Assembly (NCBI GenBank): GCA_032718475.1
Contig: JAUCBJ010004144.1
Coordinates: 144,355 to 208,354 of the forward strand
DNA length: 64,000 nucleotides
Reading direction: 5' to 3'
Source: Nemertoderma westbladi
Lineage: Eukaryota; Xenacoelomorpha; Nemertodermatida; Nemertodermatidae
Under the pieces are notes generated by a model. It saw only the letters and a program-made list of their open reading frames with translations, was not told where the DNA came from and searched no databases. The position numbers and the translations under genes are program-made. The first letter of the stretch is position 1. Each line of letters starts with the position of its first letter. Below, piece by piece: positions 22,566 to 34,737 of this stretch.

Positions 22566-23726
22566 ATGGCGGAGAAGATGTATAAAGAGTTACGTCAAGG
22601 GTTTACGCAAGAACAAGAGCACCAGGCGCCATTCAATCGTTATGGAGCTAAAAACTTTAGTGTGTTTGGAGTTTAGAGTATGGCTAGGAGTACGGCCAAG
22701 CTCGCTAAATCCAAGGCGGACCCAAATGTTACGCGACAGCGGTTGGACGCATACAACAAAAGAACGGAGGAATTACGCGCGGAGTTCAATGCGTTATATC
22801 CCTACGATGCGTTATGCGACGCTAGCAACATTTGCGAGGATCCAGACACCGAAATACGCCGATTGTATCATACGCTGCAATATTTGACGGTAAACGAACC
22901 CTTACCTGCAGCTAGAGACGAATTTGAAGGAATGCATCTTTATAGACGCGCTCGAGGAGCGGATCCAGAGACCAAGGACGCGTTCTCCATATACAAACTG
23001 TTTTATAAATGTGGAGCGTGTATGCGCGAGCAAGACAACGCGATTCCTATGCGGTTGAACTCGGAGAACCCCGAGCCAATATTAGCGCGATGTTCATACC
23101 ACCAAAGTCTACGTTACCAAGAAGGCGGATACCCTTTAACAAATCCGTATCATTCATTTAAAATGAGTGGACCGAACGCGGGTGAGATCGTTATTTACGA
23201 ACCCAAATTAGTCGAACCAGACGTCTACAGCATGGTAGTGGACGAGTCTAATAAGTCGACACAAGAGAAACGGGAAGCTTTGAGCCTCTACAGGGCGTAC
23301 AAGGCGTACGAGAAAGGCGAGATCGAGGAGTTCGGAGGAAGGCTCGCGAGCCTACCATTCTATTGGATATCCCACGATCAAACCGAACCCAATGAGATGA
23401 CACCCGAGCTCTTCGATAGTATCACCTCTGCTCAGCGTTTGTCGCAGAGACTACAGATACCTCATGTCGAGATGACGCGAGAACCTCAGCCCCATTCTAC
23501 TGGAGCGATAGTACCGGTTGCGAGACCAACTAGTTTTCCTATTAGTATACCGACCCGGAAGGAGACAACTTACGAGATCCCTATAGTTGAACACCCGGAG
23601 ATCATCTCGAACCTGGATTTCCTCCCATCGGTTACCTTCGGTGATGTGTTAGAGTCAACCGAGTTGCGTAAAGTAATAGTTCAAAAAAATCGTACGCAAC
23701 GTGCCTCCCCATATCACGGACTTTAA
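22566..23726 (+). CDS. BEL-1 ORF-X, main part (uncharacterised 3' accessory protein)
   Basis: I recognise no known family. The frame opens with ATG at 22566 (MAEKMYKELRQG...), meets a TAG at 22674-22676 and continues in the same frame from ATG 22680 for 348 codons. Alignment by eye with ORF-X of BEL-2 and BEL-3 covers an acidic N-terminus, an EIRRLYHTLQYLTV helix (about 22852-22893), then PLP and a C-X2-C-X23-C-X2-H motif with Cys at 23010, 23019 and 23091 and His at 23100, a likely zinc site. The second half is Pro/Glu-rich and contains copy 8 of the 20-nt repeat. No signal peptide, transmembrane segment or envelope motif is visible, so it is unlikely to be an env gene. Nucleic-acid or protein binding is possible but unproven. 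Confidence 0.7.
23337..23356 (+). repeat. 20-nt self-complementary repeat, copy 8
   Basis: GGAAGGCTCGCGAGCCTACC, perfect palindromic core. Read in ORF-X as GRLASLP. Confidence 0.92.
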
Positions 23727-24054
23727 GGAAGTGGATCGCGCGGGGACGGATATCGCACCTTGTATCTTGCGAGGATATCTGACGAAAACGATTCGATTAT
23801 GGATCGGAGTTGGAACGTTTGAAACCGACACCGATATCGCGACCAATTGGACCGGTAAACCTATTAGTTTCGATGATGAGAAGTCGATTGGGAGAATTTG
23901 GAACCCAGCCGACGATTTACTCGACGATTGGGACGTGACTAGCCGATCTCTGAATATTATATTTGGGTATTTATATTGGACATTATGTTTGAATGTTGGG
24001 TTTGGAGGAGCGAGATATGGAAGGAAGGCTTGCGAGCCTACCGTTAGCAATTAG
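23701..24054 (+). CDS. BEL-1 ORF-X, C-terminal part in the +1 frame
   Basis: Open frame overlapping the end of the preceding frame by 26 bp, with coherent composition (PPHITDFKEVDRAG..., then an acidic DDEKSIGR/DDLLDDWD segment). It most likely is the rest of ORF-X after a one-base change; a translational frameshift is the alternative. ORF-X then totals about 496 codons, close to about 510 in BEL-3. Copy 9 of the 20-nt repeat supplies the last residues, so the original C-terminus may have differed. Confidence 0.5.
   Translation: MPPHITDFKEVDRAGTDIAPCILRGYLTKTIRLWIGVGTFETDTDIATNWTGKPISFDDEKSIGRIWNPADDLLDDWDVTSRSLNIIFGYLYWTLCLNVGFGGARYGRKACEPTVSN
24023..24042 (+). repeat. 20-nt self-complementary repeat, copy 9 (main form)
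   Basis: Exact main form near the 3' end of the ORF-X region. Read in another frame as RKACEPT. Confidence 0.92.
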
Positions 24055-24513
24055 TGCTCAGGAGAAGATATCCAGACCAGCAGGACGAACTATTTATATC
24101 GTCAGGAGGACATTATTTGGAAGTTATTAGCGCATTATGTTTATATTATATTTGAACTGATTTAATTTGGTGAAGGTTTATTATGTATATTTACAAAATA
24201 TAAAGATTTATTGAAAGAGTTACAATTATTTGTTCGATTTGTTTTGATTTATTTGTTCTAATTTGTTTAATTTGCTTACCTTGATAACCGAAAGCCTTTT
24301 TTTCGTATTTTAGGCACTAAAGTTAATTCGTAAATTTGTATTTGTATGTACGATCGATTGTATTTACGTCGTATCTGCAATATTAAGTATGCAATAATTA
24401 GATAGTGATTATATTTTATATTTTAGGCCCCACCAGTAGATTTAGAAGTAGTTTGTAAATATTTTATATTTCGATTGGTGAAAACAGTCTTACTTACTGT
24501 TTTCATGGAGCGG
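24055..24513 (+). other. BEL-1 3' UTR with terminal hairpin and polypurine-like primer
   Basis: AT-rich, no gene. A perfect 10-bp hairpin (TGAAAACAGT 24479-24488, loop CTTACTT, ACTGTTTTCA 24496-24505) ends 8 bp before the 3' LTR. The intervening TGGAGCGG abuts the LTR TG and is the likely plus-strand primer; BEL-3 has GGGAGCGG at the equivalent place. Confidence 0.65.
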
Positions 24514-26806
24514 TGATGAATTATTTCACTATAAGGTAGCATTTGTAGTTTAACTTTAACGTAAAAACTTTTGAAAATCCGACGTATTTTGAGTAAGTTA
24601 TAGTAATGTAATATTGCCTATTCATATTGTACACATAAAACCCTTAGGTACTCTCGTGGCGTAGAGGTCAGATGGTTAAGGCGTTGGTTACATTACAGAT
24701 AGGTTACGAGTTCGAATCCCGGTCGGGAAATTTGTATTTTGAGGCCATTTATTTTCGTTTGGTGCTAATTAGTGGACCAATGAGAAGCGTACAACGTAGC
24801 GAATAATGAGCCAGGCCAATCATAGGGCATAAATTATCTTATTGCTCAAATGTGAGGCAGTGGAAAATTCTGCTAGGATTCCATGTCCCAGATTAGTGTA
24901 AGGGCCGGATTACGTTGAACGATGAGCTGGGCCAATCATAGGGCACAAAGCACTTTATTGCTCAAATACGAAGCTGTGGAAAATTCTGTTTAGTTTCCAT
25001 GTGCGATATTTAGTATAAAAAGGCCGGTTTGCCTTCGGTTATTATTCTTCTACACACACTTAATGTTAGATTCAGATTCTCTTAGTAATTGTGATCTCTC
25101 TCTCTCTGTTAGTTTATTTCGGTTTCTTGTTGAAACTTTGTTTGATAAATCATTTTGTAAAACTGTAAATATACTGCAAATTCCTGAACGTGTTTTTTCT
25201 TTGGTCCAACTTGGGACAGCCAAACATCAGGAGGATGGCAGCCTAGACCGTTAGGCCGTAAGCAACGCAGGGAAGAGATGTCCACAACACGCTAGCGCCC
25301 ACATTGGATAGACCGCGCACCCCCCTTTGCCCTTCGAAATACTCGACTTGCCATGCAGCGCCGCTTTGTGAGAAAGGTAAGACTTTGTTCGACGCCCTTG
25401 CCCGCCGTAAGACCTATAGATCAGGGTAAGCGTGACGCCGTCCTGGACGCCGCAAATTTAGGATCAAATAATTATATTCAGACAGAAACACCCCCCCCCC
25501 CCCTTTGTCATGTCCTACGAACCCCTGGGTTAACCTGTACTTCCTACAGGTAGGCTACGAACTATTGCCATTCGTCAGTATGCGAGTACATATTAGGTAC
25601 GGACAGCATATGTTCCATAATTTAGTGATTCGTAGTACTGACTGTTTGGTACCGGTTCGCTTTGTAGAACGTACATTAGTACCCCCCCCCCCCTGTCTGG
25701 AGTTAGCTATTTGATCAGGCAAGGAGTATTTCTGCTACCGGCACACTGCTTGGCCTAGGGAGGTTTATTAATATCCTACCGCGCCTTGCCACGTACTGAT
25801 AGGTATTGCTGCTAACTACCGCAGCAACAAAATTCTAGAATTAAATTAGTATACCAGATCAGCTAACGTACGGTAGCGATTAACCCCTATTTCTTATCTT
25901 ACAACCAGAATCTGGTATTAGTGCCGATCACGGGTGTAGTTACTAACACCTTGGTTGCCCATTGGGTTGTGGATAGGAAGGAGAGAGCTTTGACGTCATT
26001 TGTGAGTATAAAGTTCTACAAAACGCGACTAGTTTATTTTAGTAGCTAGCGCACGGTATCATTTTAGTCAGAAAATCACTAAAACCTAGTAAAGGAATTA
26101 CACGAAATTGTTTTATTTGTAACACACCCACACGCCCTAAAACATACTGCCCTTAGAGTTCTACTAGCTATAGCGCACTATACATTATTTTAGGTAGAAG
26201 TTATCTGTATTTGTAAAATTAGGATCTGATATTTAGTTGCGGCAATAAGGAGTATTTCACTTTCGTTATTAAACTGTTGTTTTCTGTCCAGCAGTATTGT
26301 TACATTTAGGCCTGACCCTTTAGACTGATTTCGTACAGGGGGATCAGTTATTGTTACATTTAGGCACGACCCCTTTTCGACTGATTTAGGACAGTCAGTG
26401 TTGTTACGCTAGGTCTGTTAACCCACTAGCTCGTATATAAACCATATAAATCACACCGCGGCAAGTTACTGTATTTAGGACTGTCAGTGATAGTTAGGAT
26501 TCGCTGCACGGGGATTGTTTTCCCGTGAGTTTGGTCTGTTACTGTAACTGTACATCTGCCTCACCGGTTAGAGGACAGGTATCCTTTTGTCTAGTACGTA
26601 GGCATTAGACTCGCTCACGTACATAGAATAGATACTAGGCTCTGTTCCTCGCCAGTAGTCGTTTGTGTACTGTATCTGTTCATTTAGATATCCTGGACTG
26701 GGATTTGTTATCAGATACTGTACGAGCCCGTATACATTACTAGAGTCTCATAGTAAGATACATCGTTACTAGGATCTGGTAAGCGGTATACTACTGGACC
26801 CTTACA
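24514..26806 (+). repeat. BEL-1 3' LTR (2,293 bp)
   Basis: Near-identical to 9693-11994, including the tRNA-like block (A box 24657-24667), CCAAT duplication and TATAAAAA at 25014-25021. Differences seen include poly-C lengths, a shortened CA repeat and about ten substitutions (for example the cgcg/cacg change before 'gggattgttttcccg'). Confidence 0.95.
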
Positions 26807-26811
26807 GAATT
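26807..26811. repeat. Target-site duplication, right copy (GAATT)
   Basis: Matches 9688-9692; the satellite resumes in phase with 'attgtatcacatatt'. Confidence 0.95.
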
Positions 26812-29800
26812 ATTGTATCACATATTAACTTCGGCTCCAGCCGCTTTGGCAACACGATGAAACTATAATTAATATTATAGAACACAACAATATTAACAGG
26901 GAGATATGCTACTTATCTCTTCATTCTGAGAGCCTCAAAAAGGGGGTGTTCTGACACAATCAAAATGCATCCATCTCCAGGGGAAAGACGAAGCAAAGAA
27001 CAGCTGATTACTTCTATAAATGTAAGTGTTACCTGCTCTTTTGACTTTCATTTAATATTGTCTATCTCTTGGAGTGGGTTAGAAGTCATGAATATGAAAA
27101 TCGATGTCGTTTTTTGTAAAAAATCAGAGGAGATTTTAATAAATTAATGCTGAAAAACACCAAGGATTTTGACATGGCTTTAATACTCATTATATTCATG
27201 AAATAGCTGAGAAATTTGAGGTGAATTATTGTATCACATATTAACTTCAGCTCCAGCCGCTTTGGCAATACGATGAAACTATAATAAATATTCTAGAACA
27301 CAACAATATTAACAGGGAGATAGGCTACTTATATCTTCACTCTGAGAGCCTCAAAAAGGGGGTGTTCCGACGCAATCAAAATGCATCCATCTCCAGGGGA
27401 AAGACGAAGCAAAGAACAGCTGATTACTTCTATAAATGTAAGTGTTACCTGCTCTTTTGACTTCCATTTAAGATTGTCTATCTCTTGGAGTGGGTTAGAA
27501 GTCATGAATATGAAAATCGATGTCGTTTTTTGAAAAAAATCAGAGGAGATTTTAATAAATTATTGCTGAAAAACACCAAGGATTTTGACATGGCTTTAAT
27601 ACTCATTATATTCATGAAATAGCTGAGAAATTTGAGGTGAATTATTGTATCACATATTAAGTTCGGCTCCAGCCGCTTTGGCAATACGATGAAACTATAA
27701 TACATATTCTAGAACACAACAATATTAACAGGGAGATAGGCTACTTATATCTTCACTCTGAGAGCCTCAAAAAGGGGGTGTTCCGACGCAATCAAAATTC
27801 ATCCATCTCCAGGGGAAAGACGAAGCAAAGAACAGCTGATTACTTCTATAAATGTAAGTGTTACCTGCTCTTTTGACTTTCATTTAAGATTGTCTATCTC
27901 TTGGAGTGGATTAGAAGTCATGAATATGAAAATCGATGTCGTTTTTTGTAAAAAATCAGAGGAGATTTTAATAAATTATTGCTGAAAAACACCAAGGATT
28001 TTATACTCATTATATTCATGAACTATTTGAGATATTTAATACGATGAAACTATAATAAATATTCTAGAACATAACAATATTAACAGGGAGATAGGCTACT
28101 TATATCTTCACTCTGAGAGCCACAGATAGGGGGTGTTCCGACGCAATCAAAATTAATCCATCTCCTGGAGAAAGACGAAGCAAATAACAGCTGATTACTT
28201 CTATAAATGTAAGTGTTACCTGTTCTTATGACTTTCGTTTAAGATTCTCTATCTCGTGGAGTGGGTTAGAAGTTATAAATATGAAAATCGATGTCGTTTT
28301 TTGTAAAAAATCAGAGGAGATTTTAATAAATTAATGCTGAAAAACACCAAGGATTTTGACATGGCTTTAATACTCATTATATTCATGAAATAGCTGAGAA
28401 ATTTGAGGTGAATTATTGTATCACATATTAACTTCGGCTCCAGCCGCTTTGGCAATACGATGAAACTATATTAAATATTCTAGAACACAACAATATTAAC
28501 AGGGAGATAGGCTACTTATATCTTCACTCTGAGAGCCTCAAAAAGGGGGTGTTCCGACGCAATCAAATTCATCCATCTCCAGGGGAAAGACGAAGCAAAG
28601 AACAGCTTATTACTTCTATAAATGTAAGTGTTACCTGCTCTTTTGACTTTCATTTAAGATTCTCTATCTCATGGAGTGGGTTAGAAGTTATAAATATGAA
28701 AATCGAGGTGGTTTTTGAAAAAAATCAGAGGATATTTTGATAAATTATTGCTGAAAAACCCCTAGGATTTTGACATGGCTTTAATACTCATTATATTCAT
28801 GAAATAGCTGAAAAATTTGAGGTGAATTATTGTATCACATATTAACTTCGGCTCCAGCCGCTTTGGCAACACGATGAAACTATAATTAATATTATAGAAC
28901 ACAACAATATTAACAGGGAGATATGCTACTTATCTCTTCACTCTGAGAGCCTCAAAAAGGGGGTGTTCTGACACAATCAAAATTCATCCATCTCCAGGGG
29001 AAAGACGAAGCAAAGAACAGCTGATTACTTCTATAAATGTAAGTGTTACCTGCTCTTTTGACTTTCATTTAAGATTGTCTATCTCTTGGAGTGGGTTAGA
29101 AGTCATGAATATGAAAATCGATGTCGTTTTTTGTAAAAAATCAGAGGAGATTTTAATAAATTAATGCTGAAAAACACCAAGGATTTTGACATGGCTTTAA
29201 TACTCATTATATTCATGAAATAGCTGAGAAATTTGAGGTGAATTATTGTATCACATATTAACTTCGGCTCCAGCCGCTTTGGCAATACGATGAAACTATA
29301 ATAAATATTCTAGAACACAACAATATTAACAGGGAGATAGGCTACTTATATCTTCACTCTGAGAGCCTCAAAAAGGGGGTGTTCCGACGCAATCAAAATG
29401 CATCCATCTCCAGGGGAAAGACGAAGCAAAGAACAGCTGATTACTTCTATAAATGTAAGTGTTACCTGCTCTTTTGACTTTCATTTAAGATTGTCTATCT
29501 CTTGGAGTGGGTTAGAAGTCATGAATATGAAAATCGATGTCGTTTTTTGAAAAAAATCAGAGGAGATTTTAATAAATTATTGCTGAAAAACACCAAGGAT
29601 TTTGACATGGCTTTAATACTCATTATATTCATGAAATAGCTGAGAAATTTGAGGTGAATTATTGTATCACATATTAACTTCGGCTCCAGCCGCTTTGGCA
29701 ATACGATGAAACTATAATACATATTCTAGAACACAACAATATTAACAGGGAGATAGGCTACTTATATCTTCACTCTGAGAGCCTCAAAAAGGGGGTGTTC

Positions 29801-32800
29801 CGACGCAATCAAAATTCATCCATCTCCAGGGGAAAGACGAAGCAAAGAACAGCTGATTACTTCTATAAATGTAAGTGTTACCTGCTCTTTTGACTTTCAT
29901 TTAAGATTGTCTATCTCTTGGAGTGGATTAGAAGTCATGAATATGAAAATCGATGTCGTTTTTTGTAAAAAATCAGAGGAGATTTTAATAAATTATTGCT
30001 GAAAAACACCAAGGATTTTATACTCATTATATTCATGAACTATTTGAGATATTTAATACGATGAAACTATAATAAATATTCTAGAACACAACAATATTAA
30101 CAGGGAGATAGGCTACTTATATCTTCACTCTGAGAGCCACAGATAGGGGGTGTTCCGACGCAATCAAAATTAATCCATCTCCTGGAGAAAGACGAAGCAA
30201 ATAACAGCTGATTACTTCTATAAATGTAAGTGTTACCTGTTCTTATGACTTTCGTTTAAGATTCTCTATCTCGTGGAGTGGGTTAGAAGTTATAAATATG
30301 AAAATCGATGTCGTTTTTTGTAAAAAATCAGAGGAGATTTTAATAAATTAATGCTGAAAAACACCAAGGATTTTGACATGGCTTTAATACTCATTATATT
30401 CATGAAATAGCTGAGAAATTTGAGGTGAATTATTGTATCACATATTAACTTCGGCTCCAGCCGCTTTGGCAATACGATGAAACTATAATAAATATTCTAG
30501 AACACAACAATATTAACAGGGAGATAGGCTACTTATATATTCACTCTGAGAGCCTCAAAAAGGGGGTGTTTCGACGCAATCAAATTCATCCATCTCCAGG
30601 GGAAAGACGAAGCAAAGAACAGCTGATTACTTCTATAAATGTAAGTGTTACCTGCTCTTTTGACTTTCATTTAAGATTGTCTATCTCTTGGAGTGGGTTA
30701 GAAGTCATGAATATGAAAATCGATGTCGTTTTTTGAAAAAAATCAGAGGAGATTTTAATAAATTATTGCTGAAAAACACCAAGGATTTTGACATGGCTTT
30801 AATACTCATTATATTCATGAAATAGCTGAGAAATTTGAGGTGAATTATTGTATTACATAATAACTTTGGCTCCAGCCGCTTTGGCAATACGATGAAACTA
30901 TAATAAATATTCTAGAACACAACAATATTAACAGGAAGATAGGCTACTTATCTCTCCACTCTGAGAGCCTCAGAAAGGGGGTGTTCCGACGCAATCAAAA
31001 TTCATCCATCTCCTGGGGAAAGACGAAGCAAATTACAGCTGATTACTTCTATAAATGTAAGTGTTACCTGTTCTAATGACTTTCGTTTAAGATTGTCTAT
31101 CTCTTGGAGTGGGTTAGAAGTCATGAATATGAAAATCGATGTCGTTTTTTGTAAAAAATCAGAGGAGATTTTAATAAATTATTGCTGAAAAACACCAAGG
31201 ATTTTGACATGGCTTTAATACTTCATTATGTTCATGAAATAGCTGAGATACTTGAGGTGAATTGTTGCATTATATATTAACTTCAGCTCCAGTCTCTTTG
31301 GCAATACGATGAAACTATAATAAATATTCTAGAACACAATAATATTAACAGGGAGATAGGCTACTTATCTCTTCACTGTGTTACCAGTGTTACCTGTTCT
31401 TTTGACTTTCATTTAGGATTATCTATCTCCATGGAGTGGGTTAGAAGTTATAAATATGAAAATCGACGTGGTTTTTGAAAAAAATCAGAGGATATTTTGA
31501 TAAATTATTGCTGAAAAACCCCTAGGATTTTGACATGGCTTTAATACTCATTATATTCATGAAATAGCTGAAAAATTTGAGGTGAATTATTGTATCACAT
31601 ATTAACTTCGGCTCCAGCCGCTTTGGCAACACGATGAAACTATAATTAATATTATAGAACACAACAATATTAACAGGGAGATATGCTACTTATCTCTTCA
31701 CTCTGAGAGCCTCAAAAAGGGGGTGTTCTGACACAATCAAAATTCATCCATCTCCAGGGGAAAGACGAAGCAAAGAACAGCTGATTACTTCTATAAATGT
31801 AAGTGTTACCTGCTCTTTTGACTTCCATTTAAGATTGTCTATCTCTTGGAGTGGCTTAGAAGTCATGAATATGAAAATCGATGTCGTTTTTTGAAAAAAA
31901 TCAGAGGAGATTTTAATAAATTATTGCTGAAAAACACCAAGGATTTTGACATGGCTTTAATACTCATTATATTCATGAAATAGCTGAGAAATTTGAGGTG
32001 AATTATTGTATCACATATTAACTTCGGCTCCAGCCGCTTTGGCAATACGATGAAACTATAATAAATATTCTAGAACACAACAATATTAACAGGGAGATAG
32101 GCTACTTATATCTTCACTCTGAGAGCCTCAAAAAGGGGGTGTTCCGACGCAATCAAATTCATCCATCTCCAGGGGAAAGACGAAGCAAAGAACAGCTGAT
32201 TACTTCTATAAATGTAAGTGTTACCTGCTCTTTTGACTTTCATTTAAGATTGTCTATCTCTTGGAGTGGGTTAGAAGTCATGAATATGAAAATCGATGTC
32301 GTTTTTTGAAAAAAATCAGAGGAGATTTTAATAAATTATTGCTGAAAAACACCAAGGATTTTGACATGGCTTTAATACTCATTATATTCATGAAATAGCT
32401 GAGAAATTTGAGGTGAATTATTGTATTACATAATAACTTTGGCTCCAGCCGCTTTGGCAATACGATGAAACTATAATAAATATTCTAGAACACAACAATA
32501 TTAACAGGGAGATAGGCTACTTATATCTTCACTCTGAGAGCCTCAGAAAGGGGGTGTTCCGACGCAATCAAAATTCATCCATCTCCTGGGGAAAGACGAA
32601 GCAAATAACAGCTGATTACTTCTATAAATGTAAGTGTTACCTGTTCTTATGACTTTCGTTTAAGATTCTCTATCTCGTGGAGTGGGTTAGAAGTTATAAA
32701 TATGAAAATCGATGTCGTTTTTTGTAAAAAATCAGAGGAGATTTTAATAAATTATTGCTGAAAAACACCAAGGATTTTGACATGGCTTTAATACTCATTA

Positions 32801-33615
32801 TATTCATGAAATAGCTGAGATATTTGAGGTGAATTATTGTATCACATATTAACTTCGGCTCCAGCCCCTTTGGCAATACGATGAAACTATATTAAATATT
32901 CTAGAACACAACAATATTAACAGGGAGATAGGCTACTTATATCTTCACTCTGAGAGCCTCAAAAAGGGGGTGTTCCGACGCAATCAAATTCATCCATCTC
33001 CAGGGGAAAGACGAAGCAAAGAACAGCTTATTACTTCTATAAATGTAAGTGTTACCTGCTCTTTTGACTTTCATTTAAGATTCTCTATCTCATGGAGTGG
33101 GTTAGAAGTTATAAATATGAAAATCGAGGTGGTTTTTGAAAAAAATCAGAGGATATTTTGATAAATTATTGCTGAAAAACCCCTAGGATTTTGACATGGC
33201 TTTAATACTCATTATATTCATGAAATAGCTGAAAAATTTGAGGTGAATTATTGTATCACATATTAACTTCGGCTCCAGCCGCTTTGGCAACACGATGAAA
33301 CTATAATTAATATTATAGAACACAACAATATTAACAGGGAGATATGCTACTTATCTCTTCATTCTGAGAGCCTCAAAAAGGGGGTGTTCTGACACAATCA
33401 AAATGCATCCATCTCCAGGGGAAAGACGAAGCAAAGAACAGCTGATTACTTCTATAAATGTAAGTGTTACCTGCTCTTTTGACTTTCATTTAATATTGTC
33501 TATCTCTTGGAGTGGCTTAGAAGTCATGAATATGAAAATCGATGTCGTTTTTTGTAAAAAATCAGAGGAGATTTTAATAAATTAATGCTGAAAAACACCA
33601 AGGATTTTGACATGG
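26807..33615. repeat. Satellite array B (same family), 5-monomer higher-order period
   Basis: Monomers begin at 26854, 27270, 27686, 28041, 28457, 28871, 29287, 29703, 30058, 30474, 30889, 31306, 31631, 32047, 32462, 32878 and 33292. Two consecutive blocks (27686-29702 and 29703 onward) share a 2,017-bp period made of units 355, 416, 414, 416 and 416 bp. The unit at 31306-31630 is only 325 bp, with an internal deletion near 31377. No gene is present. Confidence 0.95.
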
Positions 33616-34737
33616 GTTTAAACGAAGTCATAAGAACAGGTAACACTTACATTTATAGAAGTAATCAGCTGTTATTTGCATCGTCTTTCCCCAGGAGATG
33701 GATGAATTTTGATTGCGTCGGAACACCCCCTTTCTGAGGCTCTCAGAGTGGAGAGATAAGTAGCCTATCTCCCTGTTAATATTGTTGTGTTCTAGAATAT
33801 TTATTATAGTTTCATCGTATTGCCAAAGCGGCTGGAGCCAAAGTTAATATGTAATGCAATAATTCCCCTCAAATATCTCAGCTAGTTCATGAATATAATG
33901 AGTATAAAATCCTTGTCAAAATCCTTGGTGTTTTTCAGCAATAATTTATTAAAATCTCCTCTGATTTTTTACAAAAAACGACATCGATTTTCATATTCAT
34001 GACTTCTAACCCACTCCAAGAGATAGACAATCTTAAACGAAAGTCAAAAGAACAGGTAACACTTACATTTATAGAAGTAATCAGCTATTCTTTGCTTCGC
34101 CTTTCCCCTGGAGATGGATGAATTTTTATGGCGTCGGAACACCCCCGTTTTGAGGCTCTCAGAGTGAAGATATAAGTAGCCTATCTCCCTGTTAATATTG
34201 TTGTGTTCTAGAATATTTATTATAGTTTCATCGTATTGCCAAAGCGGCTGGAGCCGAAGTTAATATGTGATACAATAATTCACCTCAAATTTCTCAGCTA
34301 TTTCATGAATATAATGAAGTATTAAAGCCATGTCAAAATCCTTGGTGTTTTTCAGCAATAATTAATCATAATATCCTTTGATTTTTTTCAAAAACCACAT
34401 CGATTTTCATATTCATGACTTCTATCCCAGTCCACAAGATAACGAATCTTAAACGAAAGTCAAAAAACAGGTAACACTTACATTTATAGAAGTAATCAGC
34501 TGTTATTTGCTTCGTCTTTCCCCAGGAGATGGATGAATTTTTATTGCGTCGGAACACCCCCGTTTTGAGGCTCTCAGAGTGAAGATATAAGTAGCCTATC
34601 TCCCTGTTAATATTGTTGTGTTCTAGAATATTTATTATAGTTTCATCGTATTGCCAAAGCGGCTGGAGCCGATGTTAATATGTGATACAATAATTCACCT
34701 CAAATTTCGTAGCTATTTCATGAATATAATGAGTATT
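33616..34737 (-). repeat. Inverted satellite block
   Basis: From about 33616 the same satellite runs in the opposite orientation for about 2.7 monomers (inverted ACGATGAAAC landmarks near 33812, 34224 and 34640). The junction lies at a TTTAA shared by both orientations. The satellite ends at about 34737 in a short GGTATTA-type repeat. Confidence 0.92.

Larger units (their letters stand above)
9693..26806 (+). mobile_element. BEL-1: complete BEL/Pao LTR retrotransposon, 17.1 kb
   Basis: Two direct LTRs (9693-11994 and 24514-26806), each starting TG and ending CA, are flanked by GAATT duplications. Between them lie a 5' UTR, a Gag-Pol frame of about 2,950 codons in protease, RT, RNase H, integrase order (the BEL/Pao and Ty3 order; the Pao-type peptidase/RNase H region and the C-terminal integrase region point to BEL/Pao), and an extra 3' gene, ORF-X. 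By eye the LTRs differ at roughly ten substitutions plus homopolymer and microsatellite length changes, so the insertion is recent. At 17 kb with 2.3-kb LTRs it is about twice the usual BEL/Pao length. Integrity is broken only by two in-frame TGA codons in Gag, one TAG and one frame change in ORF-X. Confidence 0.95.

Noticed and set aside
22680-23726. ORF-X as a retroviral-type envelope gene
   Set aside because: No signal peptide, transmembrane segment, furin-like site or glycoprotein-like Cys pattern in any of the three copies.
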